A stretch of 64,000 bases of DNA. Origin: Bacteroidia bacterium. GTDB lineage: Bacteria > Bacteroidota > Bacteroidia > UKL13-3. The first letter of the stretch is position 1; each line of letters starts with the position of its first letter. The notes beneath the pieces are model-generated. The model saw only the letters and a program-made list of their open reading frames with translations, was not told the DNA's origin and made no database searches. The position numbers and the translations under genes were made by a program. Shown here one piece after another: positions 56,968 through 64,000 of this stretch. Where the stretch lies: the NCBI GenBank assembly GCA_025454875.1, contig JALONP010000010.1, forward strand, positions 29,389 through 93,388. Direction: 5' to 3'.

Positions 56968-57384
56968 TTACATACGCGCAGCACTGATATTGATATTGGG
57001 TTTTATTTTAAGCAATAACCGATACACATATTCGAAATCGCCTTTGAATAAAAATCCCTTGCGAACAATATCAGTACAATCACCCATATCACTGTCGCGG
57101 TACCTACACGAAGCTCTAAAATAATAGCTGCCACCCAATTTGTTACAAATTATATTCATTTGGTGATACCTTTCAATTGGTTTAAAGTCGGTCACAATTA
57201 TTGTTGAATCTATCCGCGTAAACAAATACCCATTTTGCAATAAAGTTTCTATTACCTGATGCATTTTGAGTGAATCATCTTGAATAATAAAGGTGTTTAC
57301 ACCATCAGGAAACGGTGAAGTTTGGGTATATCCGTAATGACCAGTAAAAAGGAATAAAAACAAGAGGAATTTGCGTGCTTGCAT
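56968..57384 (-). CDS. Secreted protein of unknown function
   Basis: The gene encodes 138 residues from the ATG at 57384. A signal peptide (MQARKFLLFLFLFTGHYGYTQ) precedes a compact mature domain with two Cys pairs (IICNKLGG, SCRYRDSDMGDC). I do not recognise the family. The neighbours are repeats and a transposase remnant, so it may be part of the accessory region. Confidence 0.55.
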   Translation of the reverse strand: MQARKFLLFLFLFTGHYGYTQTSPFPDGVNTFIIQDDSLKMHQVIETLLQNGYLFTRIDSTIIVTDFKPIERYHQMNIICNKLGGSYYFRASCRYRDSDMGDCTDIVRKGFLFKGDFEYVYRLLLKIKPNINISAARM

Positions 57385-57528
57385 GCTTTGTAAACAATGC
57401 ATTACACAATATGTTCTAATGCGCTATTAGCCGAAAGCAAAATTATCCGATTATACACTTGTACTTGCCTAAATAATGCTTATCTTTAAATCGCACATAG
57501 GGGTGCATGTCTGCTTGCAGACTGCAAA

Positions 57529-57557
57529 GGCTCCACCTTAACGGGTGGGGCTTTTTT
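57529..57557 (+). terminator. Terminator-like hairpin
   Basis: A wobble-paired stem (GGCTCCACC/GGGTGGGGCT) is followed by TTTTTT on the plus strand. A second small hairpin (GTCTGC TT GCAGAC, 57509-57522) lies just before it. No plus-strand gene leads into it, so it may be a relic of REP-like repeats rather than a working terminator. Confidence 0.4.
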
Positions 57558-57631
57558 ATTAAAGCCACTTTTACACTTGGTTTGGCTTGAGGGCTCTTTT
57601 GCAAACTTTGGTCTGTGCTTGGGCTTGTGCG

Positions 57632-57683
57632 GCTTGGTTGCCCAAATGGCATGTATCCATATTTTATTAAATGAATGGAGCAT
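57632..57683 (-). pseudogene. Remnant of an IS200/RAYT-type transposase N-terminus
   Basis: From ATG at 57683 the first 17 codons (MLHSFNKIWIHAIWATK) match the intact transposase at 57891-58328 except for one residue, then the match ends abruptly. The rest of the open frame has no resemblance to the transposase. This is the decayed first copy of a duplicated unit. Confidence 0.8.
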
Positions 57684-57882
57684 CAGCTATTCTAATTTAA
57701 AACAGTTGAAACGGTTTATGTTTAGCAATGCCCCTCACAGCCCACGGTTTAAACCGTGGGCTGTGAATGGAAATGATTGATATGTTAATGGATTTATCCA
57801 TTTTTCATTTATGTGTTTTGAATAATTATTGTTTCTTCTTCGGTCAACTCGTAAAGCTGATAAACCAATTGGTCTTCTTGGC
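57634..57882 (-). repeat. Direct repeat of transposase-upstream region, copy 1
   Basis: About 250 bp closely match 58279-58531 at an offset of 645 bp. The repeat contains the transposase N-terminus, a 32-nt palindrome and the C-terminal end of a restriction-modification gene. Confidence 0.9.
57735..57766. repeat. 32-nt perfect palindrome (REP-like), copy 1
   Basis: The arms read TCACAGCCCACGGTTT and AAACCGTGGGCTGTGA. It lies 5' of the transposase remnant, where REP/terminal hairpins of IS200/IS605-like elements are found. It differs from copy 2 by one compensated base pair. Confidence 0.92.
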
Positions 57883-57888
57883 TTTCTA
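57809..57888 (-). pseudogene. C-terminal remnant of a type II restriction-modification protein, copy 1
   Basis: The minus strand encodes SQEDQLVYQLYELTEEETIII, ending at a TAA at 57809-57811. This is the characteristic C-terminal helix of class II DNA methylase/restriction fusion proteins (Eco57I/TaqI-like). No upstream coding sequence survives in this copy; the transposase gene abuts it. Confidence 0.7.
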
Positions 57889-57890
57889 AA

Positions 57891-58328
57891 TTAATTACCA
57901 TCTTCAAGTCCATATAATTTTAAAAAATCTTCATATTCTTTATGAAACGTTTTCTTTTGATGATGTGATTTCTGATTTTTAATGTATTCAAATACGTTTT
58001 CAACCACCGATTCCGAAACAGAATAGGCAGCATAAACGGTTTGCCAAGCGAATTTGTCCGTAATGAGGTTGTTTTGGTTGATAGAGTGAGAACTACTGCC
58101 TTTAATCTGTTTGATAACTTCTGCAATAGATTTTTGTGGGCTTAGTAGAAACAGACAATGGATATGATCCGGCATACCGTTGATGATTCTTACCGGGCAA
58201 CCTTGCTCACGCAATTGCTCAGAAATAAATTGATATACCCTTTGTTCAATGCTTTGATGAATCAAGGGTATTCTTTTTTTGGTTGCCCAAATGGCGTGTA
58301 TCCATATTTTATTAAATGAATGGGGCAT
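57891..58328 (-). CDS. IS200/RAYT-type Y1 transposase (HUH)
   Basis: The protein has 145 residues, a normal size for a Y1_Tnp/TnpA_REP protein. It shows the HUH pair H55-x-H57 in MPDHIHCLFLL and the likely catalytic Tyr115 in VFEYIKNQ. The N-terminal SFNKIWIHAIWATKKRIPLI is typical of the group found in Bacteroidota. The enzyme cuts and rejoins single-stranded DNA at hairpins. A palindrome lies just upstream (58380-58411). The gene appears intact. Confidence 0.92.
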   Translation of the reverse strand: MPHSFNKIWIHAIWATKKRIPLIHQSIEQRVYQFISEQLREQGCPVRIINGMPDHIHCLFLLSPQKSIAEVIKQIKGSSSHSINQNNLITDKFAWQTVYAAYSVSESVVENVFEYIKNQKSHHQKKTFHKEYEDFLKLYGLEDGN

Positions 58329-58531
58329 CAGCTATTTTAATTTAAAACCATTGAAACGGTTTATGTTTAGCAATGCCCCTCATAGCCCACGGTTTAAACC
58401 GTGGGCTATGAATGGAAATGATTGATATGTTAATGAATTTATCCATTTTTCATTTATGCGTTTTCAATGATTTTTATTTCTTCTTCCGTCAACTCATAAA
58501 GTTGGTAAACCAATTGGTCTATTGGGCTTTC
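58279..58531 (-). repeat. Direct repeat of transposase-upstream region, copy 2
   Basis: This is the partner of 57634-57882, attached to the intact transposase. It shows a tandem duplication of the unit transposase + palindrome + restriction-modification gene end. Confidence 0.9.
58380..58411. repeat. 32-nt perfect palindrome (REP-like), copy 2
   Basis: The arms read TCATAGCCCACGGTTT and AAACCGTGGGCTATGA. Relative to copy 1 a C-G pair is replaced by T-A, so both copies keep perfect pairing. Confidence 0.92.
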
Positions 58532-58697
58532 TGCATTTTCGTTGGTTTCCCTTTGTTGCAAAAGCGTCTTTAATTTTTGTTTTGAGCAAAAAGGCTGTCG
58601 AATAGGGTAGCGTCAAAAATGAACCATGCATTGATGTTGGTCACCACCAAGTTTTGCTTAAGGGTTTGTTTCCAATCTCCAAATGTACCCGTCAGAC
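58454..58697 (-). pseudogene. Decayed type II restriction-modification gene end, copy 2
   Basis: Two adjacent minus-strand frames together give the end of a class II restriction-modification methylase. About 58570-58697 reads TGTFGDWKQTLKQNLVVTN then WFIFDATLFDSLFAQNKN and stops. About 58454-58612 reads RYPIRQP, then LLQQRETNENAESPIDQLVY, then QLYELTEEEIKIIENA with a proper stop. The middle of the gene is missing and the frames do not join, so it is a pseudogene. Similarity is judged by eye. Confidence 0.65.
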
Positions 58698-58746
58698 TCC
58701 CGATAGCCATCGGGATGAGACAAAACGTGTGTCATTGGTAGTTAAA

Positions 58747-60144
58747 TTATAAATCAATCAAGTCTAACTCTTCTAATCTGATTGCCATTGCCTCTGTTGA
58801 GACTTGAAATATCTTTGCTAATGATGTGAACGGCCTAAAGTTATAATACTCACAGCTTGAGACAAACCTTGATAGGTCGCGTTTGTTCCTTACCTTTTTC
58901 CTCAATTCCATAACAGATCCAAAATTAAAAAAAAGAGCAGTTTGCTCATTAACTGTCAATTTATTTACACCGAATAATTCTTGAAACAGCTGTGTTACGA
59001 TCTTCCTTGGCATTAAGAAACAAGCTGCAAATTTGTCTGCCTGTATTTCTTCAATCGATCTGCTTCCGTCAGTAGTGGCTCCATCTAATGGTAAGTCTCT
59101 ATGGAGCTCAATTTTATCATGAAGCAAAGCATGTCCCAATTCATGAGCAGTAGTGAAGTTTACAACATCAGGGCGATACTTGCTGGATATTTTAATAGTA
59201 AAATCTTTGTTATTGATTATTCCAGCAATCTCCTCATTGCGTTCATTAACACCCAATGTATAAACTTTATGGAATGCATATTTCAAGAGCTTAATGACTT
59301 TGGCAGGTTTTAAAATGCCGAGTAAATTCTTTGGCTTATTTTCACCCCAAATTAAGTCTCGATATTCCCAAAGCGAATTTTGAATTCTTCTTGCTAGGTT
59401 TTCAATCTCGTCATGAGTTACCTTCGATTTTCCATAAAAAGATTTTCTTATATCAATAAATTCTGCAAGAAAATCACTTTTTCTTATTGCCTCAGAATCC
59501 AATAAATTCAAAAGTTTGGTATTCTCACTATTCAATGCTAGATATTCTGTCTTTAACACATTTTTCTCAATGTGAATTTTATCAGTCCATACGCTCTTAG
59601 GAAATGAATTCAAATTCAAGCTAATTATAGAAATACAACCTGAAATTCCAGATAAAGCACTACCAAGTGCAACTCCTGAATCACCTCTCGCTGATTTGAA
59701 CCCTTTGCTGAATACAACCACAGCGAATTTTCCAAGTTGAATGCAAAGTCGTGAAATTTCTATTGGTATCTCGGTGGATAACTTAAGCTCTTTTAATGAT
59801 TCTTCTTGAATCTCATTCTTTACTCTTTGATTTTTCTCTGAATCTCTTTGAATCCTTTTTTTAATCGCTTTATCAAATTGTATTGAGTCCTCCTCAAATA
59901 GCTGCTCAAGCCTAGGTCCAATTTCTATGAGAATAGTTTCTCTTATTTTTTCAAACTCATTTTTATAGTTTGAATATTTATTTGCTCTCTTGGGGTCAAG
60001 GGTAAGTTCAATTACAGTCAACAATAATTTACAGGATAATATACCGTTAAGTGCAGCTGCACTCCCTGAACCTGGCTTGTGACTTCCAGCTCCTATTTTT
60101 TCCAATAAATGTCGTGTCGGAAGTTGGAGTAAATTTGAACTCAT
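58747..60144 (-). CDS. Cyclodeaminase-like domain fused to ImmA/IrrE metallopeptidase
   Basis: The product has 465 residues. Residues about 1-190 look like the formiminotransferase-cyclodeaminase C-terminal (FTCD_C) fold: LLEKIGAGSHKPGSGSAAALNG, the LEQLFEEDSIQFDKAIKK helix, the STEIPIEISRLC helix and GDSGVALGSALSGISGCISI. Residues about 290-400 are an ImmA/IrrE zinc peptidase with HELGH at 334-338 and the third-ligand region SIEEIQADKFAACFLMP near 366. No helix-turn-helix is evident. ImmA-type peptidases usually cleave repressors after a signal; a folate-binding-type sensor domain attached to one is unusual. The sequence is more AT-rich than the core genes. It lies next to a PHP-SMC gene in the same direction. 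Confidence 0.78.
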   Translation of the reverse strand: MSSNLLQLPTRHLLEKIGAGSHKPGSGSAAALNGILSCKLLLTVIELTLDPKRANKYSNYKNEFEKIRETILIEIGPRLEQLFEEDSIQFDKAIKKRIQRDSEKNQRVKNEIQEESLKELKLSTEIPIEISRLCIQLGKFAVVVFSKGFKSARGDSGVALGSALSGISGCISIISLNLNSFPKSVWTDKIHIEKNVLKTEYLALNSENTKLLNLLDSEAIRKSDFLAEFIDIRKSFYGKSKVTHDEIENLARRIQNSLWEYRDLIWGENKPKNLLGILKPAKVIKLLKYAFHKVYTLGVNERNEEIAGIINNKDFTIKISSKYRPDVVNFTTAHELGHALLHDKIELHRDLPLDGATTDGSRSIEEIQADKFAACFLMPRKIVTQLFQELFGVNKLTVNEQTALFFNFGSVMELRKKVRNKRDLSRFVSSCEYYNFRPFTSLAKIFQVSTEAMAIRLEELDLIDL

Positions 60145-60195
60145 CTAATTATTTATCTTTATAAAATACAAATATATCTGATTTTGATATTGATT

Positions 60196-60329
60196 ACCGC
60201 TAACATTCCTCAGCTACCCGAAGGGGGGGTTTTACCATTGAACTTCATTCGGAAATCTGAGCTTTCGGTTGCGACAAGACTATTTGCGGAGCACGAAACC
60301 CCGCCTATTGCAAATCAGCTGTTATCGGC
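60196..60329 (-). repeat. Imperfect inverted-repeat element (attC-like or MITE-like)
   Basis: The ends are complementary: GCCGATAAC (minus strand, 60321-60329) and GTTAGCGGT (60196-60204), with further pairing GGCGGGGTTT/AAACCCCCCC inside (60295-60305 with 60223-60233). A matching GTTATCGGC occurs on the minus strand at 63296-63304, just upstream of the adjacent gene. The layout recalls an integron cassette recombination site, but other palindromic elements are possible. Confidence 0.4.
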
Positions 60330-60348
60330 TGCTGTTTCTGTTTGTTCG

Positions 60349-63249
60349 TTAATTCTTAATTGCATACTTTTTTTCTCTCTGTTTAAATGCTTCGTCACCA
60401 CCTTCAAGTATGTCACAAACGTGTTCTCTTATTCCCTGACTTTGCAAAATAGAAAGAATCCTTTCGTCTTTTACTTTTGTGTGTTCCAAAGAACCGTTGA
60501 CATATTCAAAGCGATAAGTTCCGCCTGAACTTCCATCTGATTGTCCTTTTTGATTTGCAACAATTATATTTTCTGTGTCAGTCGCAACAACAAGATTCGC
60601 ATTATGAGAAACAATTAATATTTGTCGTTCCTTCTTTTTTTCCTTAATCATTTTACAAAGAAGTTCGTAAATAGTCCTATTGTCTAGATTGTCCTCTGGT
60701 TGGTCAATTAGGATTGGGAATTCGGAAGAACTTATTTGTAGAAACAGAATAAGTAAAACAGTTCCTTTTTTACCAGGCGACATATGAAGTAGATTGTCCC
60801 CCTTGTATGTAACTGAATAATCTATTTCAAAATTATCTTTCGCAATTCCTCTCAAAACGTCCTCTAGAGTAATTCTCAATTTTAATGGTATTGAATCGTC
60901 TGTTGTTGAAAAGAGTTTATCCTCATTGACTCTTAAAGGCTTTTCATAAAGTTCGATTACTTTGGGATATTCTAAAGCACCATCAATAAAAAAGCTGTTA
61001 AAATAATGGTCGCTTCTTAATGCTGCCTTATTAACTTGATTGTTTAAGGCAAAGTTATCTTGTCTATAAATAAGGCTACTATTCAGTTGAATATCAGAAC
61101 CAATATTATTTTTAGTTGAATTGACTTTATCGACAATTAATTTATATGATGTGAATCTTTGTTTTAGAAGATTTGCAGTTTGCGTTCGAATATTGGTATA
61201 TTCTTCATGTAAGTTTTTGAGTTGTTGCTCAAGAGCTAAAGCAGTTTGGAACTTTTGTTTTTCATCTTCAAGTTGCTTTGACAATTTTTGTATTTCTTTT
61301 TGTCCTGCCAGTTTTTCAAGTAATGGTTCAAGTTTTTCAGTATTCCGAACTAATTGTTTCTCAATCGTAACCTTCTTATTCGCTAAATTTAAATTTGTTA
61401 TGTATTGTTGTAGATTTTGAATAAGAGTTTCATAGTCTTTAACTATAAGTTCTTTGATAGTCGCAATATCAGCGCTAATATCACCGAGTTCATCTAGTAT
61501 TCTGTCGATTGACCCTTTTAGAATAACCCCAGTATCAATTTTACCAAGCAAGTTATGCTTATTTGAAACTACCTCATTAAGAACTTTTTGTAATGTCAAT
61601 TCTTTTAAAGAAATAGTTCTTATCTCCGCATCAAGTGTCGATTTAGATTGAATTAACTCACTGTATTCTTTGAATTCAGTTTCAGAAAGATTTGATGCTT
61701 GTTGACCTTTTTGAATTAGTTCTGTCGTATTCTGAATTGCTTGTTGTATAGTTTTAGAGTTGCCTGTGTCTTTAGATTTTTGTTGAACATCTAATGCTGT
61801 ATTTCTAACTTTAAAGTATTCATTAACTAATCTTTCAATTTCGGAGTTTGTTTCAGCAATTGCTCTGAATGTATCTTCATAAAAAACTTTGAATTCTGCG
61901 TCCTGTAATAGGATATTTTTTATTAGTTGATTAAGTTCTTCTTTATTGTTCTTCTCTACTAAATAGTTAATGTAAAGCTGTGGTATGTAGGATATTTTAT
62001 GAAGTTTCTGTGCTGGGTCACTTTTGCTGTAAAAGTCTTCATCACCATTTTTCCATATTACCTTAAAGTCAAAAGTTGTGTCAAACTTATATCCTTCAAA
62101 ATTCAATCTTTTAGAGGCTTTTTCGACTTGGTCAGAGTCTATGCTTTTAGCTGTTGAGAAAAGTAACAAGGATTTACCCGAAGATTTTCCGCCAATTATT
62201 GAGTTTAAATTTTCATTCAATTCAATCTTTTGATTTCCAAATAGATTACCAGAATCTATGAATTGAAGTTCTGAAATCACATATCTATCATTTTTAATGT
62301 CGGGCTGTAATGCTTGTATTTTTACTCTGTCTTCTGGTTCATAAAGTGTTTGTTTTAAACCTTCAAATGTTGGGTCTGCTTTTATCCAGCAAAATCTGTT
62401 TCCATCTGGCTTGAATATTTTATCATTTGAGTGTGCATCACACCCGTGATAACATGGTTTCAATGTCCCACATTTTCTAATCACAGTTTTTTCATCATCA
62501 ACACTTTTGCCTAAAAAATAATTTCTATCTTTTTCATTCGATGAAAAAACTGCATCTGAAAACTGATACAAACTCCATCTGGTTGCATCAAGTTGTGACA
62601 CTACTTTACTGATGAAAAAGTCTTCGTGCTGGGTTGCTCCCGTTGCTCCATCTGTGCTTTTGTTGGAAACTACTATTATAACATTTTCTCTCAAATTAGA
62701 GTCTTTATCGAAAATGCCTCTTAAGACATCTAATGAAATTACATATTGTTCAATCCCTTTTTTATATGCAATTTCTTCATCTAATGATGAATTTTGTTCT
62801 AATTCACGACCAAACCTTATTAATCCAGTTTTAGATCCTGTATAATTACTACCAGAATAGTCAAAATTAAGTTGTGCTAAAAACCTATCCTCAATTTCGC
62901 TATCAATTTTGGGATTAAATAAGCAATGAAGATTTATAGGAGTTGCAGAACCTGTGACTGGTAATACTCTCAACTCTATATTTGGTATTATAAGGTCGAA
63001 ACTCTTTGTAATTTCTCCATTTGCCACCAGATGTTTAAATTTAAAGTAGTTTTCGATGCTGAAATAGTCAGTTATTCCAATAACTGAAATCTCCTCTGTA
63101 GAACTATTGATGTTCGCAACATAGTTCTGCCATTTTTCATCAAGAGTAGCTCCCGTGAATTTGTCATTTTTTTTTGTCCCTGGAGTATGGATATGTAAAT
63201 CCCATATTCTCCACTCTGAGCCTCTTGTAAATTTATTGTATGCAGTCAT
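60349..63249 (-). CDS. PHP domain-SMC-like ATPase (TrlF-like)
   Basis: The protein has 966 residues. An N-terminal PHP-type phosphoesterase domain shows H19-x-H21 in WDLHIHTPG, GITDYF at 58-63, and HGCDAHSND at 268-276. An ABC/SMC-like ATPase follows: Walker A GGKSSGKS (353-360), about 350 residues of coiled coil, the signature-like SPGKKGTVLLILFLQ, Walker B LIDQPEDN (847-854) and a switch His in ILIVSHNANLV. This is the layout of proteins that NCBI names TrlF family AAA-like ATPase, many in defence islands. It would be a nuclease or phosphatase switched by ATP. It lies 204 bp upstream of the cyclodeaminase-ImmA gene in the same direction. Confidence 0.85.
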   Translation of the reverse strand: MTAYNKFTRGSEWRIWDLHIHTPGTKKNDKFTGATLDEKWQNYVANINSSTEEISVIGITDYFSIENYFKFKHLVANGEITKSFDLIIPNIELRVLPVTGSATPINLHCLFNPKIDSEIEDRFLAQLNFDYSGSNYTGSKTGLIRFGRELEQNSSLDEEIAYKKGIEQYVISLDVLRGIFDKDSNLRENVIIVVSNKSTDGATGATQHEDFFISKVVSQLDATRWSLYQFSDAVFSSNEKDRNYFLGKSVDDEKTVIRKCGTLKPCYHGCDAHSNDKIFKPDGNRFCWIKADPTFEGLKQTLYEPEDRVKIQALQPDIKNDRYVISELQFIDSGNLFGNQKIELNENLNSIIGGKSSGKSLLLFSTAKSIDSDQVEKASKRLNFEGYKFDTTFDFKVIWKNGDEDFYSKSDPAQKLHKISYIPQLYINYLVEKNNKEELNQLIKNILLQDAEFKVFYEDTFRAIAETNSEIERLVNEYFKVRNTALDVQQKSKDTGNSKTIQQAIQNTTELIQKGQQASNLSETEFKEYSELIQSKSTLDAEIRTISLKELTLQKVLNEVVSNKHNLLGKIDTGVILKGSIDRILDELGDISADIATIKELIVKDYETLIQNLQQYITNLNLANKKVTIEKQLVRNTEKLEPLLEKLAGQKEIQKLSKQLEDEKQKFQTALALEQQLKNLHEEYTNIRTQTANLLKQRFTSYKLIVDKVNSTKNNIGSDIQLNSSLIYRQDNFALNNQVNKAALRSDHYFNSFFIDGALEYPKVIELYEKPLRVNEDKLFSTTDDSIPLKLRITLEDVLRGIAKDNFEIDYSVTYKGDNLLHMSPGKKGTVLLILFLQISSSEFPILIDQPEDNLDNRTIYELLCKMIKEKKKERQILIVSHNANLVVATDTENIIVANQKGQSDGSSGGTYRFEYVNGSLEHTKVKDERILSILQSQGIREHVCDILEGGDEAFKQREKKYAIKN

Positions 63250-63783
63250 TTATGTTGTCTATTATTATTGTATTGTTCTTAGTCCTAATACAGTTGCCGA
63301 TAACTCCTCAACACCCGCAATGCATTTGCATTCTTATAACCAAATACTGCATTCCCAACAAAACCAATACGCATTACTCCGCCTAATGCAGGTATGCATT
63401 GCATAAGGTAATAAAACGCTGCATTATGGTATTGCTTAAATGACCAGTATATGGCTTGCTGCTGCTGGGTTGGGTGGCTACACATGGTTGTATTTGGGTT
63501 AACGGTTTGTATTTGGTTACATGTAGTAATTGCTTTTAAAGAGCTGCTGCATTAGCCGTATACCAATTGGGTACCAACTAATTTTAAGCAAAATAGCAGA
63601 AAAATTGACAATTTCAAACAGGCTGTTTTTTGGGCATTAGGTAGTGGTTATTAGTTAATAAAGTGATTGGTTGACTTGCTAATTAGTTTTGTGGTTGATG
63701 GTTAAAAACATTGCGCCTTTGTGCCTCTGTGGTTAACGAAAAGCGCCACTGATTTACACTGATTGATTTGATGATGCAGCCGT

Positions 63784-63820
63784 CACTTCGAGTAGAGACG
63801 AAGTCTCGTATCGAGAAGTG
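63784..63820 (+). repeat. 37-nt imperfect hairpin repeat, copy D
   Basis: Arms CACTTC/GAAGTG with an inner perfect GAGAC-GAA-GTCTC hairpin. It is preceded by the same ACTGATTGATTTGATGATGC flank as copy C. Confidence 0.8.
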
Positions 63821-63822
63821 GT

Positions 63823-63899
63823 GTTGGGCATATAGCCACTACCGAATGCTATCGGGATACGCTGTTGGGCATATAGCCACTACCGAATGCTATCGGGAT
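63823..63899 (+). repeat. 41-bp tandem repeat, about 1.9 copies
   Basis: The unit begins GTTGGGCATATAGCCACTAC and ends CTATCGGGATACGCT. The second copy starts at 63864 and is complete except for the last five bases. Confidence 0.9.
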
Positions 63900-64000
63900 A
63901 TGCAGATGTTCGCAGAGTTTTTAGCCGCTAATTACGCTGATTTACTTTTTCGCGGTGAACGCTACGGTTAAAGAAAAGCGCCACTAACTCGCACTGATTG

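Larger units (their letters stand above)
63250..64000. other. Repeat-rich gene-poor stretch at right edge
   Basis: Most of this stretch is repeats: a GGTTAACGAAAAGCGCCACT flank at 63731, a hairpin copy at 63784-63820, a 41-bp tandem repeat at 63823-63899, and another flank start at 63966 running off the window. A minus-strand ORF of 66 residues (63285-63485) ends in RVLRSYRQLY; it could be a fragment of a gene but I do not recognise it. Confidence 0.6.

Noticed and set aside
57443..57652. A 69-residue minus-strand ORF over the transposase remnant
   Set aside because: It is an out-of-frame reading across the decayed region; only the 57632-57683 segment in the other frame matches the transposase.
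60184..60528. Plus-strand ORF of 114 residues across the inverted-repeat element
   Set aside because: It overlaps the 3' end of the PHP-SMC gene antisense and the palindromic element, and its composition is not protein-like.

Overview
The window is a chromosomal segment of a Bacteroidota (Bacteroidetes) bacterium. Signs of this are several proteins with type IX secretion (T9SS) C-terminal sorting tails, a PorV/PorQ-family outer-membrane protein, many short-signal lipoproteins and beta-barrels, a Lys/Ala-rich histone H1-like protein, and a -7 element of the TAnnTTTG type with an upstream TTG. The sequence does not resolve the order or genus. No rRNA, tRNA or CRISPR array was seen.

Left part (1-19.3 kb): mostly housekeeping and envelope genes. 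These are an M16 peptidase, a di-haem cytochrome c peroxidase, prmC, a PolB-like 3'-5' exonuclease, pdxJ, an HxlR regulator divergent from an NAD(P)-binding reductase, a Nudix hydrolase, outer-membrane proteins, an ACP-phosphodiesterase-like protein, the H1-like protein, cinA, a RelE-type toxin-antitoxin pair and mfd. A 0.7-kb repeat-rich stretch follows (19.26-19.99 kb).

Centre (20-38.8 kb): a beta-1,3(1,6)-glucan (laminarin-type) utilisation locus without a SusC/SusD pair. Nine minus-strand genes are packed nearly end to end: a glycosidase fused to an outer-membrane beta-barrel, a glycan-binding lipoprotein, GH16 laminarinase, a very large GH94/GH149-like phosphorylase, a lipoprotein GH17, a GH30 lipoprotein, an MFS transporter fused to a GH17 domain, and two signal-less GH17 enzymes. 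Beside it lie a Nudix-type (NrtR/AraR-like) regulator and a T9SS-secreted protein that carries the same binding-domain family as the lipoprotein. The layout suggests trimming at the surface and in the periplasm, entry through the barrel fusion, import by the MFS-GH17 protein, and cytoplasmic hydrolysis plus phosphorolysis.

Right-centre (39-56.7 kb): comB, a BamE-like protein, gcvT, a giant T9SS BNR/PKD protein, mrp plus a NifU-like scaffold, a pirin, SRPBCC and DUF1801 proteins, the three-subunit pntA/pntB transhydrogenase, a histone-deacetylase-family protein beside a frameshifted Lys-rich/acid-tailed small gene, a LuxE-like synthetase and a membrane protein.

Right end (56.7-64 kb): an accessory region. 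It holds dispersed hairpin repeats, a tandemly duplicated IS200/RAYT-type transposase unit with perfect 32-nt palindromes, remnants of a type II restriction-modification gene, then two larger AT-rich genes: a cyclodeaminase-like domain fused to an ImmA/IrrE metallopeptidase, and a PHP-SMC (TrlF-like) ATPase bracketed by inverted GTTATCGGC motifs. These two are the best candidates here for an undescribed defence-type system.
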